This document shows, piece after piece, positions 45,061 to 55,979 of a DNA stretch of 64,000 nt. Position 1 is the first letter of the stretch, and every line of letters begins with the position of its first letter. The stretch comes from Turnera subulata. Its lineage: Eukaryota > Streptophyta > Magnoliopsida > Malpighiales > Passifloraceae. The notes under the pieces are model-generated. The model had not been told where the DNA came from, did no database searches, and saw only the letters and a program-made list of their open reading frames with translations. The stretch covers positions 253,508 to 317,507 of the forward strand of contig JAKUCV010002314.1 in NCBI GenBank assembly GCA_028386065.3, written 5' to 3'. Both the position numbers and the translations under genes were made by a program.

Positions 45061-47420
45061 TCTTCAACTTTTGCAAGAGCAAGCCTTGAAAGAAGAAACC
45101 CAGATCAGGAAATCGCCAGAAATCGTCAAATGAGACCTATCAGACTAGATATGCAATGCCCTGGATAGGTCTGCCTATTCCAATCTGGTTTTTCTATCGG
45201 AGCCGGTTCAACAAGACATCAACTACTACTATAATGGTATATGAATAATTCAAATCCGAATATAAAAAAGAAAAGAAAACTGGTTACATTTTCGTTAAAA
45301 AAAGCAATGTCCGGAGAAACCAAAGGCAGCAGCTTCCATGTAACTTCCATGTTCCCATATTTTTTTTTGTCTAAAGCCAAAATCACATATAGCTTTGAGT
45401 TCTATGGCAGCACAAAGCCACAAACTGTACCAGTTAGTTTTGACGTTGTTGGTGGTCAATAGGCTTCTAGTTACTTGGTGCAGAGAACGTGGTTCCCTTG
45501 GATTCTGGTTCCCCTATATCGTTGCTTGCTTGATTAATTAGTAGTACAAAATTCTTTTGCGGAAAACAGATAATGATCGTGCGTGAGGTGCAGGAGTAAA
45601 AGCAGGATTTTCTACATATAGATAGATATCCACTTGACTAACCAATGCCGCTTATTTGCTTCCAATTAATTTATGGGTGTCCTCTTGTGTATAATAAATA
45701 GAAAATATCTCGTTTCCACCATTGGGAGGCAGGTATATACTTGGGGGAGTAAACAAAATTGCCACTTGAAGTCCTAGGAGTTGTAAAGAAAATCCCACTT
45801 GATTTGTTCCTGCCTCTTTCTGTCTTAATTAAGGAAGAGAGGTTTTTTTTTTTTTTAAGAGAGTTGTTTATAGAGATATCCATGGGGATGGGGATGGGAG
45901 GATTTTCTACCGAGAATAATTTAGAAATAGGGATGGGGAGGATTTTTAACCCAATATTAATTTGTGGAAGGGTGGGGATCATTTAACTCGCAAAAATATA
46001 AAATGATGATATTTTACCTTCTAGTTAATACTCCATATATATATTTCAAATTTGAACTTTTAGTTATTTTGTTCAAATATAAAAATATAACAGAATATAA
46101 AGTACAAGTTAGATAGTAATATAAATTTGAGTTTTTAGTCATTTTGTTCACTTATTTTATTGTATTTTTTTTGTCAAGTTGTTCGGATTTGAATCTTTGG
46201 ATTAGATGGTAGTGTGTAGTATTAGATAGTAATATACACTGTGTTTTGACACTAACATTAATATGTATTTTGTAATGGCTTGGAATTAAATTTTAAATTT
46301 TCAAGTGGAAAAAATTATAAATATTTTTTAATAAACAATTTGAGTTGCGGAGAGTGCGGAGAGCGAAGATTGGACCAAATGTCCCCGCCGTGAAGAACGG
46401 AGATGAAGATAGGGAGAGTTTAGGTCGCCGGGATCCTCTACCCGGAAGATTGCTGCCGGTTGCGATAGCATTCTTTATTGTGCATTTCTCTATGTAACTA
46501 TGTGCGGTAAAAATAGTGCGGGCCTCTCATGTTGAGATTATTTAAAGCCGATGTTGATGTTCACCTTAGTTTATGGCAAATTATCACAAAACATCAAAAA
46601 AAATTAATTTAAGTCATGATAATTAACTATTTTGTGATAAGTGGTAGTATCATTTAAAAAATTATATGACGATTCATTGATTATCATTTAAATTATAGAC
46701 CTTTATCCGTACAACACTTTCCAAATAGCACCTCGGTAATTAAATATCGTCTACCTTTAATGGATCACATGCTCTCTTTTCTTTACCTTAGCTGGATGCA
46801 GGGAGCGAAGATTTTTGTTTGGATCAACAAAAATTTAGGTTGAGGAAAGCTCCCCAATTCAGGGCAAACCACTATAATGAGAAACAGTCAATTTGCTCTC
46901 CATATCTCTTATCATTGCATTCAGCATCAGCGGGTTAGATGCGCATTGGAGAAATTAATAATATAGAAGTAAGCCAAAACTCATAAGAGGTCACATTTGA
47001 AGTAGACGACTTTTAGAGGTCTTCATTTAAGGAAGGAAAAAAAAAAAGGAAAAGAAAGAAAGCAAGACAAAGAAGCAAATCGAGAGGTATATATCTATAG
47101 AAAGGAAGAGGAACACCGAACCAAAACGGGCAAGAGAAAAAAAGGCCGCAGATGAATGGAGAACAGCAAGAGTTTAGCATTAAAGAATGAAAAAAAAAAG
47201 ACAAGCATTCTAGAGTAGACGGTGTCTCTTTCTTTTTTTTTTTTTTGTTTCTTCCTTCTCTGTTAAGAAAGTGTGTGTGTGTGTTTTTTCCCTTTGAGAA
47301 ATACTAACATTTATTAGTTGAACCATCTCCTTTCACGATGTTGGTAGAACATGGTATAAGCAACTTAAGGTAAACACGTGAAATAATGGTGTCTGCCAAC
47401 TCAATATGTGCTTTGATACA
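45061..47420. other. Intergenic interval, no supported gene
   Basis: AT-rich. Around 45880-45980 a GGATGGGGATGGG-rich patch (with a partner-like CCCCGCC patch near 46383) could be ends of an old DNA transposon, but no TSD was found. A run of A/G and T tracts occupies about 47030-47290. Confidence 0.4.
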
Positions 47421-47836
47421 TTTAAGAAAGGGTAATTCTATCCTACCTTGGGCAAGATCCTGGGTAAGTTTACCCGTGATGATTTGGACCAATAAGTATA
47501 ATTTCTCTGACTTTATGTTTTTTATACTTTTTTATTACGGTCCTTAAAGATTCTTTAATTTATGAAACTGTCTTAAATCTTTTACAAAAAACTTAATACT
47601 ATATCATAATTATGCATTGACCCCAACTAAAATTAAAGAAAAGCGCCCAAGCACGCCTCCCCAAATCTCAAACTCGCGCCAAAATATTTTGAACATTATG
47701 ATTTTTTTTGATACAACGGAATGACGAACAATATGAACTTTTATAATTGATAGCTGTTTTTCTATATATTTTAATTTGTTATTTTGCAAGAATTTCATTT
47801 TTTATATTATGTTCAGAATTTTTTATAATCTTTTTT

Positions 47837-50082
47837 GAGTATTTGGTACAATTGGTACCCAATTTTTGCACTTTGCGTCAATCATGTACCCAGAACTTTT
47901 TCTGAATCATTTATGTACCTGAATTTTTTTTGGGCAGGTCAGTCATGAATCTCGGACTGAAGTGGATGCTGCACTAAATTGGGCTACTACCCGTTGCTCA
48001 AAACGATGCCCTATAACAACGATACGACGTGTTTTTGGGCCCATGTAGCAGATATGTGTCCAGCTCACTGTCCCAACAGTTCCTACCCAGTTCAAGAGGT
48101 TCAACCGAAAAATTAAATGACCCAAAACATCCCTAATCATAAACCTTGAATAAAAAAAATTATTATTTGACCTGAAAAACCAAAAAAACTTACGCGTTAA
48201 ATTAGAAAAAATAGTCCACCAAAAAAAATGCCCATCGTCGGAATTATAATCTTCAATATAATTCTAAAAAAGTTGGCAAAAAAGAACCTATTCCAAAATA
48301 ATTTAAAAACCACATTTCATAATCATAATGATTATAGTAATGAGATAAATAGATTGACATACCAGTAATATCTAAATTTACTCTTAAATTCTCTCCTTAA
48401 TTTTCTCTGATTTTAGAAACGCAATTTATTTTACAGTAATAATGATGATAGTACAATCAAAATTAAATAGATCACATCCTTCTTTGTCTCCTTGATTCTC
48501 TCCTTAATTTTCACTAAAAATATTAAAAATGATATTTATTTGATAATCATAATAGTTATAATGAGAATAAATCACAATCCTAGTTTTCTCCATAATTTTC
48601 ATTAATTTCTTCTTATCAATCGAAAAAAATAATCACCACCACCAGCAAACACAACCACCACCGCCACCATCCCCATCTTCCCTCATCGATCTCCCCATAC
48701 CAAATTCAACAAACCTATATCCTTCCTCTTCTCCTGCTCCCACCTTAACCTCACCATGGTCGGCCCCCACCCAAAACTCCTCCCCTCCGCCAAAAAACCA
48801 ACAACAATCGGTTAAACACAACAACCACAAAGGGATGGAGGTCAAGGCGCGCTTCTGTGATGGTCTCGTGTCGCCGTCCGATAAGCTGCTGCCATTCCTC
48901 TTCCTTTTCTTTCTTCTTTACTCATAGTCTCCTCTCCACACCATTAATTTTGGTAATTTTGGGTTTTGTTTAATTCTGTTTTGTGGGTTTTTGGTTGGTC
49001 CTGGTTGATATTCTTGTTGACGGCGGCGAATTGGTGCTTAATGGTGGCGGATTGTTATGTATTGAGGGCGGATGCTTGCAACTGTGAAAGGGTTGAGGGA
49101 GGGGTCCTGAGGGGCGATTGGTGAGTAAAGGGGGAACTTTTGGGCAGATGAGGGGAGGGTGGTGGTGGTTCATGGAGGTGGTGGTGGCAGTCTGGTGGTG
49201 TTCTACTTGGGTTATGCAAGAGTTGATTAATTTTTTATTTTCTATTTGTTTAGAAAAAGTGGTTGATAAGGAATATTAATAGAAGATTGAAGAATAAATT
49301 ATGAAGAAAAGTAGAATTATATGTCGTCTTTGAGCAGAATTAAAAGATAATTATGCTGTTTTTTAAGAAAATCCTGATTTGATAGGGTATTTCTAGCTCC
49401 ATTAAATTTTAAAAAAAATTATAAAATTTGAAACAGTGAAGGAAATATTAAATTAAAAGAAAAAAATTGGAAGTAAAATAAATACGGTTCAGATAAAAAA
49501 AGATAAATACCGTTACAAAAAAATTGGAGAAAATTAATAAGAGATTTAAGAATAAAAGTAGAATCCACATTATATGTCAATCTTTTATCCCATTATAATT
49601 ATCCTGGTTATTATTTCTAAAAAAAATATATAATTATCATGGTTAGCAAAACTATTTTAAAATTTAAACGTGGTAGGTTTTTTTAAAAAAAAATTGGTTA
49701 AGGATTATAATTTAGAACTTGGTGGTTTAATTAGCAGGAAAACAAATTGATTTAAGGTTTATGATTGATACCTAAGGGTTGTTTTGGGCCATTTAATTCT
49801 TTGGTTGAACCTCTTCAATCGGGTGAGAATTGAGTGGGAAGCCACTGGAACAATGGGTTTGGACCCATCCTTGCCATGTGGACGATAAAACAACGTCGTA
49901 TTGGGGTGATACGGCGTCGTTTTGAACAACAGGCACCAACCCAAAATTTTGGGACAGCATCCACGTCAGCCTATAACTAGCCCGAGACCTATGATTGACC
50001 TGCCCGGGAAAGTTTGGGTAAAATTTTGGGTACATGATCGACGCAAAGTGCGAAATTCGGATACCAACTGTACTAAAAACCC
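47837..50082. mobile_element. Mutator-like element with TIRs of about 300 bp (2246 bp)
   Basis: The left terminal repeat runs from GAGTATTTGGTACAATTGG to about 48140. The right terminal repeat, read in reverse, runs from GGGTTTTTAGTACAGTTGG over about 49770-50082. They match along the whole length, including CACTTTGCGTC, ATCATGTACCCA and GAGGTTCAACC. The TSD ATCTTTTTT is perfect (47828-47836 and 50083-50091). The interior (48140-49770) contains a GC-rich patch with polypurine and polypyrimidine stretches (about 48630-49190) that looks like acquired sequence but matches no protein I know. No transposase is present, so it may be a Pack-MULE-like derivative. Confidence 0.88.
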
Positions 50083-50830
50083 ATCTTTTTTTATATTTTT
50101 ACTAACACTTTCTGTAACTTTATTTTTTTGTGAACTTAATAGAAGTCAATATTTTTTTAGTTTTAATGAGAAATAATTTTTGAAATATTTTGGTCCTCTA
50201 ATTCTTATCTTCTAATTTTTACTTATTACATATTTATTACACTTATTTTTATTAATTAAAGTATTAAAAATTATATTATAGTGAGATTGTATTATATTAC
50301 ATCTCTGATACATTTTTCTTTTCATGTCAAATTTTTATTATAATTAATTTTTACAATCTTTAGTCATTATGTTATTGATAATAAGTATTTTTTCATTATT
50401 CTTCGTTCTTCGAGTATTCTAATTTTTTTCTTCAACTTTTTTTAATGTTCTTCATCATAATTATTTATGTTAATTATTTAGATCAATTTTTTGCGATTTT
50501 AGAGGAGTATTATAATGAAATTCTATTTAAGCACAAAAAAAAAGTTGATGAAATTCTATTAAAAAAAGTTTTTGTAGGACAAAATATCATTCCTTCATTA
50601 GTGTATGACGTGTCATTCATTATTTGTTATATTAATATTAAGTAAGGATAGATATCAACTCTAATCACTACCAAATTTTGATTATAATAGTTTGGGAGAA
50701 ATGGATTTGTATAGATATTGAAGCCAAATGGCTTTGAACTAATTTCAACTATGGCACAATACTAGTTTGGCTCTAGAATAAAGTATTATTTTAATTCAAA
50801 ATTTCTAAAACACACATATTAAGGTGTATT

Positions 50831-51173
50831 TGTAACAACCCAGGTAAAATTTTCGTAATTTTACCGTGTTGTTCTAATCTTTACAGTGGTAATCAAAACT
50901 TTTACGACTATCAATCGGAATTTCTACCACTCGGAATTAACTTCGAGAATTTTATACGATTAATCAACAAAAGGAATTCAATTTCGAGAGCCAGCCCGAG
51001 TTCCTGATAATTTTTTTGGCTTATCGAGCCTTGCTTTCCAATACCGAGACTTGTTCGACGTCCCTAGTATTTATTTTATATAAATCTTTCCATATTGTTT
51101 CCCTTTATGAAAGTTTTGATTGTTAGGATTATTACTATTATTATTAATAATATTATTATTGCTATTATGATCG

Positions 51174-51206
<33 letters not shown>

Positions 51207-51334
51207 TTATTATTTTGCGAAGATATTATTTACCTATATTATAATAATTTACTAATTAAAATTAAAAATTAAATCTATCATTCTCCCTTTAAATGTGTGT
51301 TTGAAGTTAAATTTGAAATTTATTGATATTTTTT
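50831..51334 (+). mobile_element. Partial LTR related to the LARD-like family
   Basis: Starts TGTAACAACCCAGGTAAAA and follows the first 500 bp of the 13303-16278 LTR, including the ATT microsatellite (about 51120-51215). It is cut off where the next LTR begins at 51335. Confidence 0.75.
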
Positions 51335-54300
51335 TGAAACGCCCCGACCCGTATTTACCGTACACAGTAAACACGTGCCGGAACTGTGACGACCCAACCC
51401 AACATGACTCAACATACAGTGTGTACAACAACAACTCGGCCCCAACGGCCCAAAATAACAAACATCAATAATAATAAAACCGGCCCAATGGCCCAACAAT
51501 AACATATCAAAACTGGCCCAACAATAATAAAAACATGCACAGCGGAAGACTTTAACTCACATAACACTGTAAGCAACAACAATATGGCCCTACGGCCCAA
51601 CGGCAAAATAAACAGCACAGCGGAAGACTTAACGACTCACAATGACTCTGTATGCAACCCATGATGCAACTAATGGATCCGAGTCCTGTCCAAGGGATGA
51701 CGCGGCAGCCTGTCTGGTATGCAATATACCTGAACCACAAATAACTCAACCTACGGGAAGAAAGCCCGCAGGTGAGGGGTGAGTCCGAAGTGCCCACCGG
51801 GTAAACCCATAAGCAAATATACATATACAACACCGTAAATAATCCAAGTCACAACACAACCACTAACCAAGGTTCTCACGAACCTTAAATACACATTGGT
51901 GATTCTAGACACACTATTCCAATTTTATTATCAGGGCCCCTATCACAAGTTAAATGATGGCCGTCGCCTGGTAGTCAAGCTAGCTAGCCCGTGGACCCCG
52001 CCCTGGTACCTCCACGTAAAACTGGCACAGACAGGGAGCAGACCCCAAGCACACTCTCCCCCAGCGCCTAAAAATAATAATCGGTACAGACAGGGAGCAG
52101 ACCCCAAGCACACTCTCCCCCAGCACCATAAATCAGACTACCATCTGGCTGTTCCATCATTTAACTGTGACTCACTAGATGTCTAAGTGTATTCCATTTT
52201 ATTATTTCCTTTTTCCTCGACTAATTACTACATCTCTATCATCCATCCATTACCTCATTATCCCGAGCAGGCTCGCAGCCTCTCCGCTCGTCTGGATAAT
52301 AACCAATACCAAACTATTCCCATAATAGTACCCTCGGTACCCAGCTCACAATCAACAACAGTAGTAGTCTTACTTATAACCATAATTCCAACCTCATCAA
52401 TGATATCAACAGCAATATTAATTTCAACAACATCAACGACAACAATTATCAATCAAAATCATCTCAAAACAAATCATGCACAGCCACAAATTATCACACC
52501 AGCAACATCGAACACAGTAAGCAAACAGCAACTTGATATCACGGGATGTAAATAAATATTTACTTAACCTTACCTTAGCCGATTACTCAACTCTGGAAAC
52601 ATCGATCGGTCCAACGCCGGTTCCTCGGGAAACTGCCCGATATCCAAAAACCTATACACAAAATCATACATACACATAAATGCACATAATCGGTATACTA
52701 TGATGCCAACATTACGATATATACCCATCCCGGTTCTTATCTGTTATTATTTCCATTTATCGAAAATAATTTTCCGAACGTATTTCCGAATATAATTTCG
52801 GTATCATACTTTAATTAAAAACTCTTTTCTAGATATTTTCATAAAATAATTATAATTTCCAAAATGATAATTACTATAATTTTTCTCCAGAAAATAATAA
52901 CCTATTTATAATTTTCAGAAAATATAAATAGTATTTATCTTTTCTAAATACATATATACAATTTAATTTTCCAACACAAAATATAATTAACCTTAATTTT
53001 CCAAATACATATTTATTTACATATACCTTAATCATAATTTTCCAGACGAAATAGTACTCATATTAAATTTTCAGAAATTATTTCCAAGGCATATATATTT
53101 TTTTCCAAATAACAATAATTTTCCAAAACATAACTTAATTATTTATCAAAGTAAATGTATTTATGTTTTCCTGAAAATACCAGAATTATACTGTCCATAA
53201 TTTTCTCAAAGTAAATATATTTTTTTCCAAAATTGATTTTATTCCCGAAATTAAATAAATAAACATATATATCATTTTATTTTATTATATATTTTTTTTA
53301 ACTGGACTGGGCCATGAACAGTAAGCCCATGCCCAGCCCAGAACCCAAGCCCAAGGACAGGCCCAGGCCAAGACTGACCAGCAGCAGGCCCGCGTGAGCA
53401 GGCCCGCGCGCAGCCTGTAGCCCGCCAGCCTGAGCCCAACTAATCATCAACCCGAATCCCCACGACCCGATACACGAAGCGGATCTGCTTACCTTGGCGG
53501 GTCGCAGCGGCGCGACGGCGACGACGGGCACAGGAGGGAACGCGAGCTCAACCACGGCGTCGAGGCGGCACGAGCGGCGCGGGGACGGCGGAAAACCAGC
53601 GCTGCAACGCCGGCAAGAAACGGGAGACACCGAGGAGCTGGATCCGCCGGGTCTGCCGACGGGTCAAGGCTTCTGGACGGCGCGTCTCACAGCGGCGTCA
53701 GGCGGGGGCAGCGCCGTTGAGGTCGCGATGGTGAGGCGGTTCCGACGGCGGTGGTGGTGCGGCGAGATTCGCCGGGGATCGGCTCGAGGTGAAGAGTGAT
53801 GGAGGCGCTCCCGGGGTTGACGACACTGTTCACCATACTTTTTTTCCTTTTTCTGCAATTTTCTTTATTTTCTTTTCTTTTTCTTCCGATCTTCTTTTCT
53901 TATTTTCTGTATTTCCTTTTTTTTCCTCTTTTCTTTTTTTTTTTATTTCTTTTCCTCTCTGTTTCTTTTCCTTCTTCCTATTTTTTTTCCTTTTCTCTTC
54001 TTTTTTTTTTCTTTTTCTCTCTTTTTCTTTTTCTCTCATTTTTTTTCTCTTCTCCTCTCTTTTTTTCTTCTCTTCTCCTCCTCCGGCTGCTGCTTCTTTT
54101 AAACCGTGTAAATTACTGTTCATCTTGTGATTTTACTATGCAGCATGTGATTAGCCAATAATACAGGCGGGTTCGATCCGGACCAGAAAATAACAGATAC
54201 CTCCTTAGTTATTTTCCGGTGTGATTTTTCGAGAAATTCCGGAACCCGAAAAATACCAACTTAGTTCCGAAAAATTCACGGGAAAATCACGAGCGCGGAA

Positions 54301-54432
54301 AAACACTCGGTTTCGAAAAACGACGCTCGATTTACCTTGAATTAATTACCCAAGATTAATTCAACAGTAAATCACGGTAAAAAGACTTCTACAGTCCCGG
54401 TAAAAATCTAAATTTTTATCCGGGCTGTTACA
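51335..54432 (-). mobile_element. Solo LTR related to the LARD-like family, minus orientation
   Basis: On the minus strand it runs TGTAACAGCCCGGATAAAA to GGGGCGTTTCA, about 3.1 kb. It retains family landmarks in reverse: the GGTGAGGGGTGAGTCC word near 51770, two copies of the GGGAGAGTGTGCTTGGGG module (about 52030-52120), and a GC-rich block near 53320-53820. Flanking TTTTT on both sides could be the TSD but is low complexity. No internal region follows. Confidence 0.8.
53838..54095 (+). repeat. Pyrimidine tract of about 250 bp
   Basis: Almost only T and C, in many T(4-9) and CTTC blocks, inside the solo LTR next to its GC-rich block. Two overlapping phenylalanine/leucine/serine-rich frames across it are compositional artefacts. 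Confidence 0.9.
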
Positions 54433-55062
54433 TTTTTAGTTTATAAAGAGTTTTTTTAAATTATATTTTGTTTAGAAGTAAAAAAAAATTATGTTTGTGT
54501 ATAAAACACAAAATCCATAGTCGTTTTATCTAATACGACGTAGTTTTGTCCAAGCCCAAACATAAAACACAAGTAATGTTACATTTTGACCAAGTAAGGA
54601 TATGAGTTGACTGAACTTTTAGACGTCTGAAACGACGTCATTTTGTGAGCTGGCAAGGGCAAAATTGTCCCGATTTGTCCCCAGGGCAAAAAATTAAGAT
54701 TTATCTTTTTTTTATATATAAAAAATTAAAATTTACCTTAATAGTATAGTATTATATATAAACTATTTAAAAAGTTCTTAGCATAAGATAAAATTATGAT
54801 AATGTATTAATTTTTATAAAGGAAAAAGTATCATATTAATTGGTAATTCAGTATAGAAATGCAAAAAGAAAGAAATGATGTACTATTTTATAATTTAACT
54901 TTTTTTGAGTATCAAATTGTAACTTAACCTTAACTGGCCCACACAACTAGCCCCACACAACCAGCCCACACAACCAGGTGTTACACATGCATTTGTCCAC
55001 GTCATCAAGGTAATATTACCCGAGATTTTGTCCAGGGTATCATAGCAATGCCCTTTAAGAAA

Positions 55063-55820
55063 ACTTAAGGTGCGGTCATGACATCATTAACTGCACTGCA
55101 CTGACCAGAAGTTGCGAGTAGAGCTTAAGCCACGTTACTAATTCTCGAGTTTAATTTGTTTACAACATCACATTAAACTATTGCTTTAATTATAAGAAAT
55201 GGGTTTCCAATTGGACTGAAATATAAAAAGCTGAGTAGCTCAAAAGCAAATTAAGATACGAGGCAAATGCTCCCGATCCTGAATAGGGATCGGAACCGAA
55301 TTGTAGTGCAGACTGCAACTTACACTCTGTAGAAAAATGTTACCATAAAAATTTTGGGTCGGAAAACTAGGTTGGAGCCCAATAGGACTGAGGGATGTGA
55401 TATTCATCACTCTCCATGTAAAGAGATGGACCCATTTTTGCAGGGCTGATTAATTAGTAGGAGCTGTTAGCAAGCTGACACTTTGAAATGGTAATAGTAA
55501 TAGTACCTTTCTTAATCGACAGAAAGAACCCAATATATATATTGTTCAGAAAAAAATAAAGAGAACCCAGAAGAGCACGAGGCCATGGGACTCTACATGG
55601 CCCATGACCAGGTAGAGGTACCGATGATTGGGCCATTCCTTAAATTGTCAGGGCCAGGGTCAGCTTAGACAAACGTTAAGAGTCCCGGTTGGCCCAGTAT
55701 GATGCCTTGATAATAAGTCGTTGACCCCGAAGCCACCAAATAAAATAAAAACAAAAAACAAAATGTATGTACACAGTATAATATTGCGTCTTGAATGTTC
55801 TCAATTTTGTAATTTCATTT
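55063..55820. other. Interval between the Mutator-like and LINE-like fragments
   Basis: No supported gene or element was recognised. Confidence 0.45.
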
Positions 55821-55979
55821 CTCTATTTCTCTTTTTTTTTTCTTTTTTTTTTTTGAAAACGAGACAGCTTTATTGATTAAGCATCCGAGTACAAAGATTG
55901 TGCAGAAGAAACATTCGCAGCATCTTGTAAAAGAAGCGGTACACAAACCCTGGGGTTGAACAAGGTGAGTAGCACCTAA

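Larger units (their letters stand above)
47430..55053. mobile_element. Mutator-like element hosting later insertions
   Basis: The left end GGGTAATTCTATCCTACC and the right end, read in reverse, GGGCATTGCTATGATACC align for about 65 bp (both contain a GGGTAA word and a TGATGA(T/C) word). They are bounded by a perfect 9-bp TSD TTTAAGAAA (47421-47429 and 55054-55062). Inside are a complete younger Mutator-like element (47837-50082) and LTR sequence (50831-54432). With these removed about 1.8 kb remains and no transposase was seen. The terminal repeats are diverged, so it is old. Confidence 0.8.

Noticed and set aside
53789..54161. Membrane-protein-like F/L/S-rich ORFs
   Set aside because: Artefact of the pyrimidine tract.
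51330..54437. TTTTT as proof of a solo-LTR insertion
   Set aside because: Both flanks are T-rich, so the match could be chance; the call rests on the LTR ends instead.
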